Assembly (NCBI GenBank): GCA_016209665.1 | Contig: JACQVT010000447.1 | Span: forward strand, 1-9,635 | Reading direction: 5' to 3' | From: Planctomycetota bacterium | GTDB lineage: Bacteria; Planctomycetota; Phycisphaerae; UBA1845; PWPN01 | Length of the DNA stretch: 9,635 nucleotides | Shown: one piece after another, positions 1 to 5,626 of the stretch | How the letters are laid out: each line of letters opens with the position of its first letter | Numbering within the stretch: position 1 is the first letter of the stretch | Position numbers and translations under genes: made by a program | The notes under the pieces: generated by a model | What the model was told of the DNA's origin: nothing | Databases searched by the model: none | The model's input: only the letters and a program-made list of their open reading frames with translations

Positions 1-60
1 AGACGACCGGCAAGATGCCGGTCCCACATCAGACGACCGGCAAGATGCCGGTCCCACACG
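1..60. repeat. Two tandem 30-bp hairpin repeats inside purH
   Basis: Units at 1-30 and 31-60 differ only in their last two bases. Each holds an 8-bp perfect stem, GACCGGCA / TGCCGGTC, around an AGA loop (5-23 and 35-53), followed by CCCAC. Because the unit is 30 bp it keeps the purH frame and reads VGPASCRSS on the minus strand. There are no spacers, so it is not a CRISPR array. I recall closely similar dispersed hairpins from planctomycete genomes; that is memory, not a search. The array may continue to the left of the window. Confidence 0.9.
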
Positions 61-897
61 GGTCAATGCCGCCCGCGTCAATTCCTTAACCAACGACAAC
101 GCCGAGTCACCGTCCACGTAGTTGTTGAAGGATACACACTCGTCGTCCTCTCCAAGAAACTCCGCCAAAACCAAGTCGGGCTCCATAGAAGAAGCATCTG
201 CCCAAATCCCGGCACGACTGGCGGCCTGATGGGGATTCTCGCCGTACCGCAAGGCCCCGAAATCGAACAATCGCAAGAAACGGTAGCTTGATCTGTCCCA
301 CGGCATGTGACTCAGCCAACTCGAAATCTGGGCGTCGTACCAGCAGGTCTGCATGAATGCATCCCTGGCTGACCCACGCTTCGACCAATCGGATGGCTGA
401 CCCCCTCGACGAAGCCCATCTAGGACAACGTCATAATCGCGGGGATTATGAACCACTGACACATGCTTATGATTCTTCGCCGCGGCGCGGAGGAGGCAGG
501 GGCCGCCGATGTCGATCATCTCGATGGCGTCCTCGAACTTGCAGTCGGGTTTGGCGATGGTCTGCTCGAAGGGGTAGAGGTTGACGACCACCATGTCGAT
601 CGGCTCGATGCCGTGCTCGGCGAGCTGGCGCATGTGGTCGGGCTTGTCGCGGTCGGCCAGGATGGCGGCGTGAATCTTGGGGTGCAGGGTTTTGACGCGA
701 CCATCGAGCATCTCGGGGAAGCCCGTCACCTGCTCGACCATCGTGACCGGGACGCCGGCGTCCTTGAGGACCTTCGCGGTGCCGCCCGTGCTGATGATCT
801 CGATGGCGAACTCGTCCACCAGGGCCCGGGCAAACTCGACGATGCCCGTCTTGTCGTAGACCGCGATCAGTGCCCGCTTGATCTTGAGGTCGCTCAT
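1..897 (-). CDS. purH: PurH, bifunctional AICAR formyltransferase / IMP cyclohydrolase (5' part, runs off left edge)
   Basis: Catalyses the last two steps of de novo purine synthesis: formylation of AICAR with 10-formyl-THF, then ring closure to IMP, in the cytoplasm. The frame is open for 299 codons from ATG at 897 to base 1. The N-terminal cyclohydrolase domain is complete: STGGTAKVL (36-44), GFPEMLDGRVKTLHPKIH (59-76), NLYPF (106-110), IDIGG (128-132) and AAAKNH (138-143), which together contain the usual active-site Arg, Lys, Asn, Tyr, Asp and Lys. The formyltransferase domain begins with LRYGENPHQ (216-224) and VSFNNYVDGDSALSLVKEL (255-273). The catalytic KHxNPCG segment should follow at once but lies outside the window. 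Residues 280-299 are encoded by two 30-bp repeats, an oddity in such a conserved enzyme. Codon use changes sharply after residue 141. No Shine-Dalgarno precedes the ATG. Identity is sure; whether the full gene is intact is not. Confidence 0.93.
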   Translation of the reverse strand, partial: MSDLKIKRALIAVYDKTGIVEFARALVDEFAIEIISTGGTAKVLKDAGVPVTMVEQVTGFPEMLDGRVKTLHPKIHAAILADRDKPDHMRQLAEHGIEPIDMVVVNLYPFEQTIAKPDCKFEDAIEMIDIGGPCLLRAAAKNHKHVSVVHNPRDYDVVLDGLRRGGQPSDWSKRGSARDAFMQTCWYDAQISSWLSHMPWDRSSYRFLRLFDFGALRYGENPHQAASRAGIWADASSMEPDLVLAEFLGEDDECVSFNNYVDGDSALSLVKELTRAALTRVGPASCRSSDVGPASCRSS

Positions 898-904
898 GAG
901 GGGG

Positions 905-910
905 ATGATA
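905..910 (-). promoter_or_regulatory. Possible -10 box for a leaderless purH transcript
   Basis: On the minus strand TATCAT (5 of 6 matches to TATAAT) lies 7 bases before the purH ATG at 897. Transcription would start at or next to the start codon. The upstream sequence is pure pyrimidine with no Shine-Dalgarno, which fits a leaderless mRNA. I see no -35 box, so support is modest. Confidence 0.35.
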
Positions 911-913
911 ACA

Positions 914-948
914 GGGAGGAGGGAGGAGGGAGAAGGGAGAAGAGGGAA
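914..948. repeat. 7-bp purine-rich tandem repeat upstream of purH
   Basis: Five heptads in a row: GGGAGGA twice, GGGAGAA twice, then GAGGGAA. The plus strand is all purine here. On the purH-coding strand it is a polypyrimidine tract ending 17 bases before the start codon. The 7-bp period matches that of the repeat between mreB and mreC. Such mirror-like purine tracts can form triplex DNA, but no function is shown. Confidence 0.75.
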
Positions 949-1014
949 GAGGAATGCGGGATGAAGGGGATGCAGAGGATGAGGCAAGCGGGCCGGGCAG
1001 GGGGTACTGTCGAC

Positions 1015-1033
1015 GAGCCGCCGCCTTCGGCTC
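1015..1033. other. Stem-loop between purH and the PQQ-like gene
   Basis: GAGCCG (1015-1020) pairs with CGGCTC (1028-1033) around a 7-base loop. It lies downstream of the PQQ-like gene and upstream of purH, both on the minus strand. There is no T-run, so a classical intrinsic terminator is not supported. It sits next to the CTAAAC hairpin at 1055-1083 and may be part of the same repeat element. Confidence 0.45.
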
Positions 1034-1054
1034 TGCGGCCCGGGCTCGAAGAGG

Positions 1055-1083
1055 GTTTAGCCCGCGCATGGGTTCGACGCGGG
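1055..1083 (-). repeat. Hairpin plus CTAAAC repeat element, copy 1
   Basis: On the minus strand CCCGCG and CGCGGG (1083-1078 and 1066-1061) form a 6-bp stem with an 11-base loop, followed directly by CTAAACC. A second copy of the same plan (GC stem then CTAAAC) lies at 2798-2822 on the plus strand. This copy starts 13 bases after the stop codon of the PQQ-like gene, so it could stabilise or end that transcript, but no U-run follows. Confidence 0.5.
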
Positions 1084-1096
1084 ATGGCCCCCGGGA

Positions 1097-2551
1097 TCAT
1101 TCCACAACCGGGATGTTGGACCGCAACGGGTCGCGCGGGGCGGGTCTTGGGGCCGGGGCTTCCTCGGCGGCCCGGACGGCCGGCGAGGGTGTGGGCACCG
1201 TGACCTCGACCACCGTGGGAGTCTGTTCTCGCTTGGCGCGCCGTTCGGCCGCTTCCCGGCGCAGTTTGTCGATCGCGGTCTCGCGATCCTCGAACTCGAC
1301 CGGAGCGGGGGCCGCCGCCGGCATGAAGCTCGCGAGCTGCAGGGGAGGCGCCCCAGCGGGGCGGATGCATCGGATGGTCCCCAGCCGCGTCGTCAGGAAC
1401 ACCGCGTCATTCCAGGGGTTGGGGATACCGCCGTCGAACCCGCCGGCATCGGCTACGGCCAGCGGCGCGGCCGGATCCCTGCCGATCAGCGCAATCTGTC
1501 CGTCCCCCCGAAGCACCACCACGCCGTTTGACCACTCGGCCAGGAACTCTCGTGCCGCGGGATCGAACCACCCCCTGAACTCGCCAGGCTGCTTGGCAAT
1601 CCGCTGGAGGCCCCCGCCGTAGGTCGACTGATAAACCGCGGTGCCGGTCAGGGTCGGTCCGCCCTGTGGAATGCCGGCCAGCCGGTACTGCCAGACGATC
1701 TCGCCGGGCTTGTCTTCGGGGCCGGTCTCGCCCATGTCGATCGCGTGGAGCAACTGGTTCTCGGTGGACAGGTACAGCATGTGCCCGTCCTGCGCCAGCG
1801 GACCGCTCGGTCGCGACTGCAGGTGGTGCTTGAACAGGACGCGATGGTCGGCGCGGTCGACGTTCTTGATGCCGGCCACGAGCCCGACCTCGTCGGCAGC
1901 CACGACGATGTTCAAGGCCGGCACGTAGAGCGGCGCCAGCGAGACGTACCCATCGAAGCTGACCCGCCAGTGAATGTAGTCGTCCCGGAGCCGATACGAG
2001 GCCAAGTGCCCGCCCGGGTGCATCACGAACACGTGTCCGGGGGCCACCGCGACCGGCGCCGCGCACGACTTGGCCACATCCAACCGGTTCACCTCCACGC
2101 CGTTCTTCGGATCGAGCAGCACCACGTCGTGCAGCAAGGTGAAGACGACAGCGTTCACGTCCTTCGCATGGTAAGCCAGCGGCGGCCAGAGTCTGTCGCC
2201 CTCCGGGACGAGCCGCCGAATCCACGAGACCTCGCCGGTGTCGGCCCGCATCGTCATCACCACGCCGTCGGTCCCGATCGCGTAGATCAGCCCATCGAGC
2301 AGATGAAACGACGTGAACTGGGCAACCTGTCCCGCCGGCAGGTGCGAGTCCCAGACCACCCGGGCGTCCAGACGGGGGGCACGATAGGGCGGCGGGGCCG
2401 GCATGATGTCGGGTGCCGTCCCGGCGGCCACGGCACCCTCGAGCGCGGTCAGGCCGACGATCGCCGACATCGCAACCGCCAACAGGGGACCGACCGGCGG
2501 GCGCTGCGGCCTCGACAGGCTCGGCACGGGCTGATCGGTAGGCTTGGACAT
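1097..2551 (-). CDS. Membrane-anchored PQQ-like beta-propeller protein
   Basis: 484 residues of unknown exact role. A basic, proline-rich N-terminus is followed by one hydrophobic stretch (about 21-43) that acts as a signal anchor or signal peptide; there is no lipobox cysteine, so the propeller is probably periplasmic. Residues about 60-405 contain repeated beta-propeller blades of the PQQ/quinoprotein type, seen as DGLIYAIGTDGVVMTMRADT followed by GEVSWIRRL, then HDVVLLDPKNGVEV, GHMLYLSTENQLLHAID and NDAVFLTTRLGTIRCI. The tail (about 410-484) is first charged and helical (AIDKLRREAAERRAKREQ), then rich in Pro and Ala, and looks disordered. ATG at 2551 is preceded by GGAG at 2558-2561 with a 6-base gap, which fixes the start. 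It resembles BamB-like or dehydrogenase-like propellers only in fold; no catalytic motif or BamB-specific feature is visible. It diverges from the gene at 3062. Confidence 0.85.
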   Translation of the reverse strand: MSKPTDQPVPSLSRPQRPPVGPLLAVAMSAIVGLTALEGAVAAGTAPDIMPAPPPYRAPRLDARVVWDSHLPAGQVAQFTSFHLLDGLIYAIGTDGVVMTMRADTGEVSWIRRLVPEGDRLWPPLAYHAKDVNAVVFTLLHDVVLLDPKNGVEVNRLDVAKSCAAPVAVAPGHVFVMHPGGHLASYRLRDDYIHWRVSFDGYVSLAPLYVPALNIVVAADEVGLVAGIKNVDRADHRVLFKHHLQSRPSGPLAQDGHMLYLSTENQLLHAIDMGETGPEDKPGEIVWQYRLAGIPQGGPTLTGTAVYQSTYGGGLQRIAKQPGEFRGWFDPAAREFLAEWSNGVVVLRGDGQIALIGRDPAAPLAVADAGGFDGGIPNPWNDAVFLTTRLGTIRCIRPAGAPPLQLASFMPAAAPAPVEFEDRETAIDKLRREAAERRAKREQTPTVVEVTVPTPSPAVRAAEEAPAPRPAPRDPLRSNIPVVE

Positions 2552-2705
2552 CGGCTACTCCTGCACAGGTTGGCTGCTGGGTGGGCGGGGACCCAGGATC
2601 ACCCATCCGACAACCACGCCGTCGACCCCGGTGCGTGACAACCCGTCACCCCCCGGGCGGTGGTCGGTTCCCCGCGTTGGCCGTCGGAGCCCGCGGAACC
2701 GGGCG

Positions 2706-2739
2706 GGACGGTTGAGGCTCTCCTCATTCAACACCGTCC
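2706..2739. other. Bulged hairpin in divergent region
   Basis: GGACGG (2706-2711) pairs with CCGTCC (2734-2739) and TTGA (2712-2715) with TCAA (2728-2731), leaving a 2-base bulge and a 12-base loop. It is close to neither start codon. It could be a structured element of the minus-strand gene's leader or part of a decayed repeat; no function can be read from it. Confidence 0.4.
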
Positions 2740-2797
2740 GGGGCCCGCGGTCAAGTCAGGCAGCCGTCGGCGTGTCGGGGGTCTCGTCCGACTTCAA

Positions 2798-2822
2798 CCC
2801 GTCGCACGCGACGGGGCTAAAC
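2798..2822 (+). repeat. Hairpin plus CTAAAC repeat element, copy 2
   Basis: CCCGTCGC (2798-2805) and GCGACGGG (2808-2815) form a near-perfect GC stem with a minimal loop, followed by G and CTAAAC (2817-2822). Same plan as the copy at 1055-1083 but on the opposite strand. I recall similar elements scattered in planctomycete intergenic DNA, which is unverified here. Confidence 0.55.
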
Positions 2823-2875
2823 GACCCCCATCTGTCGCCGGACAATCGCCCCGCGCCGACCCCTGCCCGATGGGC

Positions 2876-2903
2876 TTGCAAACGGTCTGCCCCCCGGTAT
2901 AGT
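2876..2903 (+). promoter_or_regulatory. Sigma-70-like promoter for the coiled-coil gene
   Basis: TTGCAA (2876-2881, 4 of 6 matches) and TATAGT (2898-2903, 5 of 6) are separated by 16 bases. Start of transcription would be near 2910, giving a leader of about 150 bases that contains the stem-loop at 2927-2962. It is the only convincing promoter-like pair in this region. Confidence 0.5.
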
Positions 2904-2926
2904 CTACTGACGGCGTTGGCCGGTGC

Positions 2927-2962
2927 AGCCTTCGCAGGTCGCCGCGGCGACCGGCGCAGGCT
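2927..2962 (+). promoter_or_regulatory. Long stem-loop in the 5' leader of the coiled-coil gene
   Basis: A 36-base near-palindrome in which 16 of 18 position pairs match. Its core at 2937-2952 is a perfect 16-base palindrome (GGTCGCCGCGGCGACC). It lies about 17 bases downstream of the predicted transcription start and 99 bases before the TTG start at 3062. It could be a leader RNA hairpin or a dimeric protein-binding site; the sequence does not decide between them. Confidence 0.5.
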
Positions 2963-3061
2963 CGGCGGGGGGTTTCCGGCCGTCGATCGGAACAAGGGAT
3001 GGTCCCTCCTGATTGCTGGTAGCGTTCTCTCTTTGATCAGGCACAAGGCAGGAGCCCGCAG

Positions 3062-3949
3062 TTGACCACCACAACAAAGGTATTCGTTATCCTCGTATGT
3101 CTGTTCGCCCTGATCTTCACCCCCCTGGCCATTCAGTTCGCGGCCCGATCGCACAACTGGAAGCTGACGGCTGAAAATGCCCGCGACCAGGCCGAGACCG
3201 CCTATGCCAACGAGCGCAGCGCCTACGCCGTGGCCGCCGCCGAGATCGAGTACTACGAGGACCTGCTCAAGACCGAACGCGGCAACCTCGCCAACGCCCA
3301 GTTGCGGATCGGCGAGCTGGAGCGCGAACTCCTCAAGCTCCGCGAGGAGCGGGACGGGCTGGCCGCCAGCCGGGACAGTTGGCAGAACTCCGCCCAACTG
3401 CTCACCAGCCAGTTGAACGTCGAGTTGGAGCGGAACAAGAACCTCTCCGACGCGCGCGAAAAGGCCTTGGCCCGCGAACGCGAGCTGCAGACCCAGAACC
3501 TCCAGCTTGCCGACCGGGTCAAGGAACTGACGGCCGAGGTCGCGATCCTCGACCAGCAGGCCAAGCAGCGGGTGGAGGAACTGGCCAGCTTCCGGGAGGA
3601 GAACCGCAAACTCCGCGAGCAGCTCAAGCTCGGGCAGGCCGGCCAAGTGGTGGCCACCGCCACCCCGACCGCCATCGCCGCCGCCCCCCTGCCGACGGGC
3701 CCGATCTCGGGCGAGGTGTCGGACGTCAAGGGCCCGCTGGCCACCATCAACGTCGGCTCGTCGTCCGGGGTCCGCGAAGGAATGGTCATGGTGGTGACCC
3801 GCAACGGCGACTACATCTGCGACCTCGAGATCACCGGCAACGTGACCCCGAACGAATCGGTCGGGCGGGTCATGTACGAGGAGGCCGGGCGCCGCATCCG
3901 GGCCTCCGACAAGATCCAGGACGCCACCTCGTTCGAGACCCGCCGCTAG
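3062..3949 (+). CDS. Membrane-anchored coiled-coil protein with MreC-like layout
   Basis: 295 residues, not a named family I recognise. One membrane helix near the N-terminus (about 7-27) is followed by a long charged coiled coil (about 33-190, rich in Glu, Arg, Leu and Gln), an Ala/Pro/Thr linker (about 191-213) and a compact beta-rich C-terminal domain (about 214-292, with ATINVGSSSGVREGMVMVV and NESVGRVMYEEAGRRI). That domain resembles small beta modules found at the end of envelope proteins (MreC- or FlgT-C-like) by pattern only. The start is TTG, with GGAG at 3051-3054 and a 7-base gap; no better start exists nearby. The coiled coil and beta domain should face the periplasm. It precedes a small membrane protein and mreB, so a structural role in the envelope or in cell shape is a fair guess. 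Confidence 0.85.
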   Translation: MTTTTKVFVILVCLFALIFTPLAIQFAARSHNWKLTAENARDQAETAYANERSAYAVAAAEIEYYEDLLKTERGNLANAQLRIGELERELLKLREERDGLAASRDSWQNSAQLLTSQLNVELERNKNLSDAREKALARERELQTQNLQLADRVKELTAEVAILDQQAKQRVEELASFREENRKLREQLKLGQAGQVVATATPTAIAAAPLPTGPISGEVSDVKGPLATINVGSSSGVREGMVMVVTRNGDYICDLEITGNVTPNESVGRVMYEEAGRRIRASDKIQDATSFETRR

Positions 3950-3982
3950 CCGGCCGGCGGCGATGAGCCAGGAGAAAACGCC

Positions 3983-4144
3983 ATGGCCCAGACAACCAAC
4001 AGCCCCCAGGTCGAGCCCCACGACAGCCTGTATACAACGCTCCTGGTGATTTCCGCCGTCACGCTGCTCATCGGTATTATCTTCATGATCGCGCGGTCCA
4101 TCCAGTTCTTCGATTCCATCTGGCCCAAGGGTACCCCGGCGTAA
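3983..4144 (+). CDS. Small single-pass membrane protein, 53 residues
   Basis: A short hydrophilic N-terminus (MAQTTNSPQVEPHDSLYTTL) leads into one strong membrane helix (about 19-36, LLVISAVTLLIGIIFMIA), then RSIQFFDSIWPKGTPA. ATG at 3983 is preceded by GGAG at 3971-3974 with an 8-base gap, a good ribosome-binding site, and the gene begins 33 bases after the coiled-coil gene stops, so the two are probably co-transcribed. It uses the high-GC codons of its neighbours. No family is recognised. By position and topology it may be a partner or membrane anchor of the coiled-coil protein. Confidence 0.78.
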   Translation: MAQTTNSPQVEPHDSLYTTLLVISAVTLLIGIIFMIARSIQFFDSIWPKGTPA

Positions 4145-4183
4145 CCGACCGCGCAAATTCTGCCGGTTCGTTCCCTCAGGACC

Positions 4184-4201
4184 GCGTCAACTCGTTGACG
4201 C
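4184..4201 (+). terminator. Perfect stem-loop after the small membrane protein
   Basis: GCGTCAAC and GTTGACGC form a perfect inverted repeat around TC, 39 bases after the stop at 4144. The following bases are ATTCTTCG, not a U-run, so termination is uncertain. Because the palindrome is symmetric it could also be an operator upstream of mreB. Confidence 0.4.
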
Positions 4202-4310
4202 ATTCTTCGCTGGGTAGCGTTGGAAGAACGGCAACAGCTTGCCTTGGTCCCGAAGACCCGCCCGCCGGTCCGGTCATGGAGCCCGCATGGGCTTCAAGGT
4301 TGAGCGGGTC

Positions 4311-4338
4311 TCGCAAATGGGGAGGAGGGTGGTACAAT
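4311..4338 (+). promoter_or_regulatory. Probable promoter for mreB
   Basis: TACAAT at 4333-4338 matches the -10 consensus at 5 of 6 positions. At 16 bases upstream lies TCGCAA (4311-4316), a weak -35 (3 of 6). The predicted leader of mreB is about 100 bases. The rest of the 298-base gap between 4144 and 4443 holds only the stem-loop at 4184-4201 and no coding sequence that I can support. Confidence 0.45.
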
Positions 4339-4442
4339 GCCCCCCGCTCAGAATCGATGAACGGTGCTCGGTCCGCGCGGCGGCCGATCGAACCGCCGAG
4401 GTCGACGTCGCCTGACCAATAGGGTCTGGAAGGGTTGCTCCC

Positions 4443-5495
4443 GTGTTTCTCAACTCGCTGCTTGGGCTGTTCAGCCTCGATATGGGTATTGACCTGGGCA
4501 CGTGCAACACGCTGGTGTGCGTGAAAGGCCAGGGCATCGTGCTTAACGAACCGTCGGTGGTCGCCGTCCGCAAGGGCACGAACCGCGTGCTCGACAACGG
4601 CAACGCGGTGGGCCTGGTGGCCAAGGAGATGATCGGCAAGACGCCGGGCACGATCACCGCCATCCGTCCGCTGCAAGACGGCGTGATCGCCGACTTCGAC
4701 ATCACCGAGGCGATGTTGGGTTACTTCATCCGCAAGGTGCACGGCCGGCGGTCGTTCGTGATGCCGCGGGTGGTGATCGCCGTACCGTCGGGCATCACCG
4801 CGGTTGAAAAGCGGGCGGTGTACAACTCGGCCGAGCGGGCCGGGGCCCGCCGCGTGTACCTCGTGCCCGAGCCCAAGGCGGCCGCCATCGGGGCCGGCCT
4901 GCCCGTCGCCGAACCGCGGGCCTCGCTGATCATCGACATCGGCGGCGGGACCACCGAGGTCGCCATCCTGTCCCTCGCCGACATCAGCACCTGCGAGTCC
5001 ATCCGCGTCGCGGGCGACGACATGGACGAGGCGATCGTCAACTACATGAAGCGGACCTACAACCTGATGATCGGCCCGCAGATGTCCGAGAAGGTCAAGA
5101 TCGAGATCGGCTCGGCCACCGAGCTGGAGCAGGAACTCAGCATGGAGGTCCGCGGCCGCGACATGATCAGCGGCCTGCCCCGCAAGACGATCGTCAGCAG
5201 CGAGGAGATCCGCGAGGCCCTCAAGGAACCGGTGGGTCTGATCGTCGAGGCCGTCGTCCGCGTCCTCGAGAAGGCCGAGCCCGAACTCGCCGCCGACCTG
5301 GTCAACGAGGGCATCTGCGTCGCGGGGGGCGGGGCCCTGCTCCGCGGCCTGGCCACCGTGCTAAGCAAGACCGTCGGCCTGAACGTCCGCATCGCCGACG
5401 ACCCGCTCACCTGCGTAGCCCGCGGCACGAGCATCTTCCTGGAGAACCTCAACGCCTGGAAGGACACGATGGAGTCGGACGAGGACGACCTGTGA
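4443..5495 (+). CDS. mreB: MreB, actin-like rod-shape-determining protein
   Basis: 350 residues, the usual length. MreB binds ATP, forms antiparallel filaments under the inner membrane and guides wall synthesis. Visible motifs: phosphate 1 loop MGIDLGTCNTLV (14-25), the AIRPLQDGVIADF segment (73-85), PSGITAVEKRAV (115-126), the catalytic-loop glutamate E143 in PEPKAAAIGAGLPV, phosphate 2 loop IIDIGGGTTEVA (163-174), GSATELEQEL (223-232), EVRGRD (235-240), and the adenosine motif AGGGALLRG (294-302), then DPLTCVARG. The start is GTG at 4443. It is preferred over the ATG at 4482 because it supplies the N-terminal amphipathic helix MFLNSLLGLF that binds membrane, and GGAAGG at 4428-4433 lies 9 bases upstream. 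Unusual: the common EEPM loop reads PEPK here, although the second Glu is kept. The acidic C-terminus ends ESDEDDL. Confidence 0.97.
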   Translation: MFLNSLLGLFSLDMGIDLGTCNTLVCVKGQGIVLNEPSVVAVRKGTNRVLDNGNAVGLVAKEMIGKTPGTITAIRPLQDGVIADFDITEAMLGYFIRKVHGRRSFVMPRVVIAVPSGITAVEKRAVYNSAERAGARRVYLVPEPKAAAIGAGLPVAEPRASLIIDIGGGTTEVAILSLADISTCESIRVAGDDMDEAIVNYMKRTYNLMIGPQMSEKVKIEIGSATELEQELSMEVRGRDMISGLPRKTIVSSEEIREALKEPVGLIVEAVVRVLEKAEPELAADLVNEGICVAGGGALLRGLATVLSKTVGLNVRIADDPLTCVARGTSIFLENLNAWKDTMESDEDDL

Positions 5496-5570
5496 GTGGA
5501 GAATGGAGAATGGAGACATCGCTTCCGGAATCGTTTCTTCTGTCTCCATTCTCCATTCTCCATTCTCCAC
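5496..5570. repeat. Inverted repeat of GGAGAAT heptads between mreB and mreC
   Basis: The left arm (5496-5518, 23 bases) is GTGGAGAATGGAGAATGG plus AGACA. The right arm (5541-5570, 30 bases) is its reverse complement with one extra 7-base unit. The 22-base loop includes the palindrome TTCCGGAA (5523-5530). The left arm begins on the base after the mreB stop codon. In RNA it would form a stem of at least 20 pairs between the two cistrons. It could attenuate transcription or protect the mreB message. No T-run follows it. Confidence 0.85.
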
Positions 5571-5626
5571 TTGAAGGCAGCAGGCGAATGTGCAGCCAAT
5601 AGGAGTGACGCGAAAGTAGCACCCTC

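Larger units (their letters stand above)
2552..3061. other. Divergent intergenic control region, no gene seen
   Basis: 510 bases separate two divergent genes and contain no convincing coding sequence. They hold an imperfect inverted repeat (GGTTCCCCGCG at 2666 against CGCGGAACC ending at 2700), a bulged hairpin (2706-2739), a CTAAAC hairpin (2798-2822), a sigma-70-like promoter (2876-2903) and a long stem-loop (2927-2962), plus a small AGGGA/TCCCT hairpin near 2996-3008. I found no clear promoter for the minus-strand gene. Confidence 0.7.

Noticed and set aside
1..60. Tandem repeats as the edge of a CRISPR array
   Set aside because: The two units abut without spacers, are inside an open purH frame, and no cas gene is near.
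107..388. 93-codon open frame on the minus strand
   Set aside because: It overlaps purH in another frame; the purH frame shows conserved motifs (LRYGENPHQ, FNNYVD) across the same bases.
463..1203. 246-codon plus-strand open frame
   Set aside because: It is antisense to purH, crosses the intergenic repeats, and has the low-complexity composition of a GC-rich shadow frame.
2756..4156. 466-codon minus-strand open frame
   Set aside because: It is antisense to the coiled-coil gene and the small membrane protein gene, and its Gly/Leu/Val-rich text mirrors their codons. No ribosome-binding site or domain is visible.
4184..4201. Stem-loop as a firm rho-independent terminator
   Set aside because: No U-run follows, so it is kept only as a low-confidence terminator or operator candidate.
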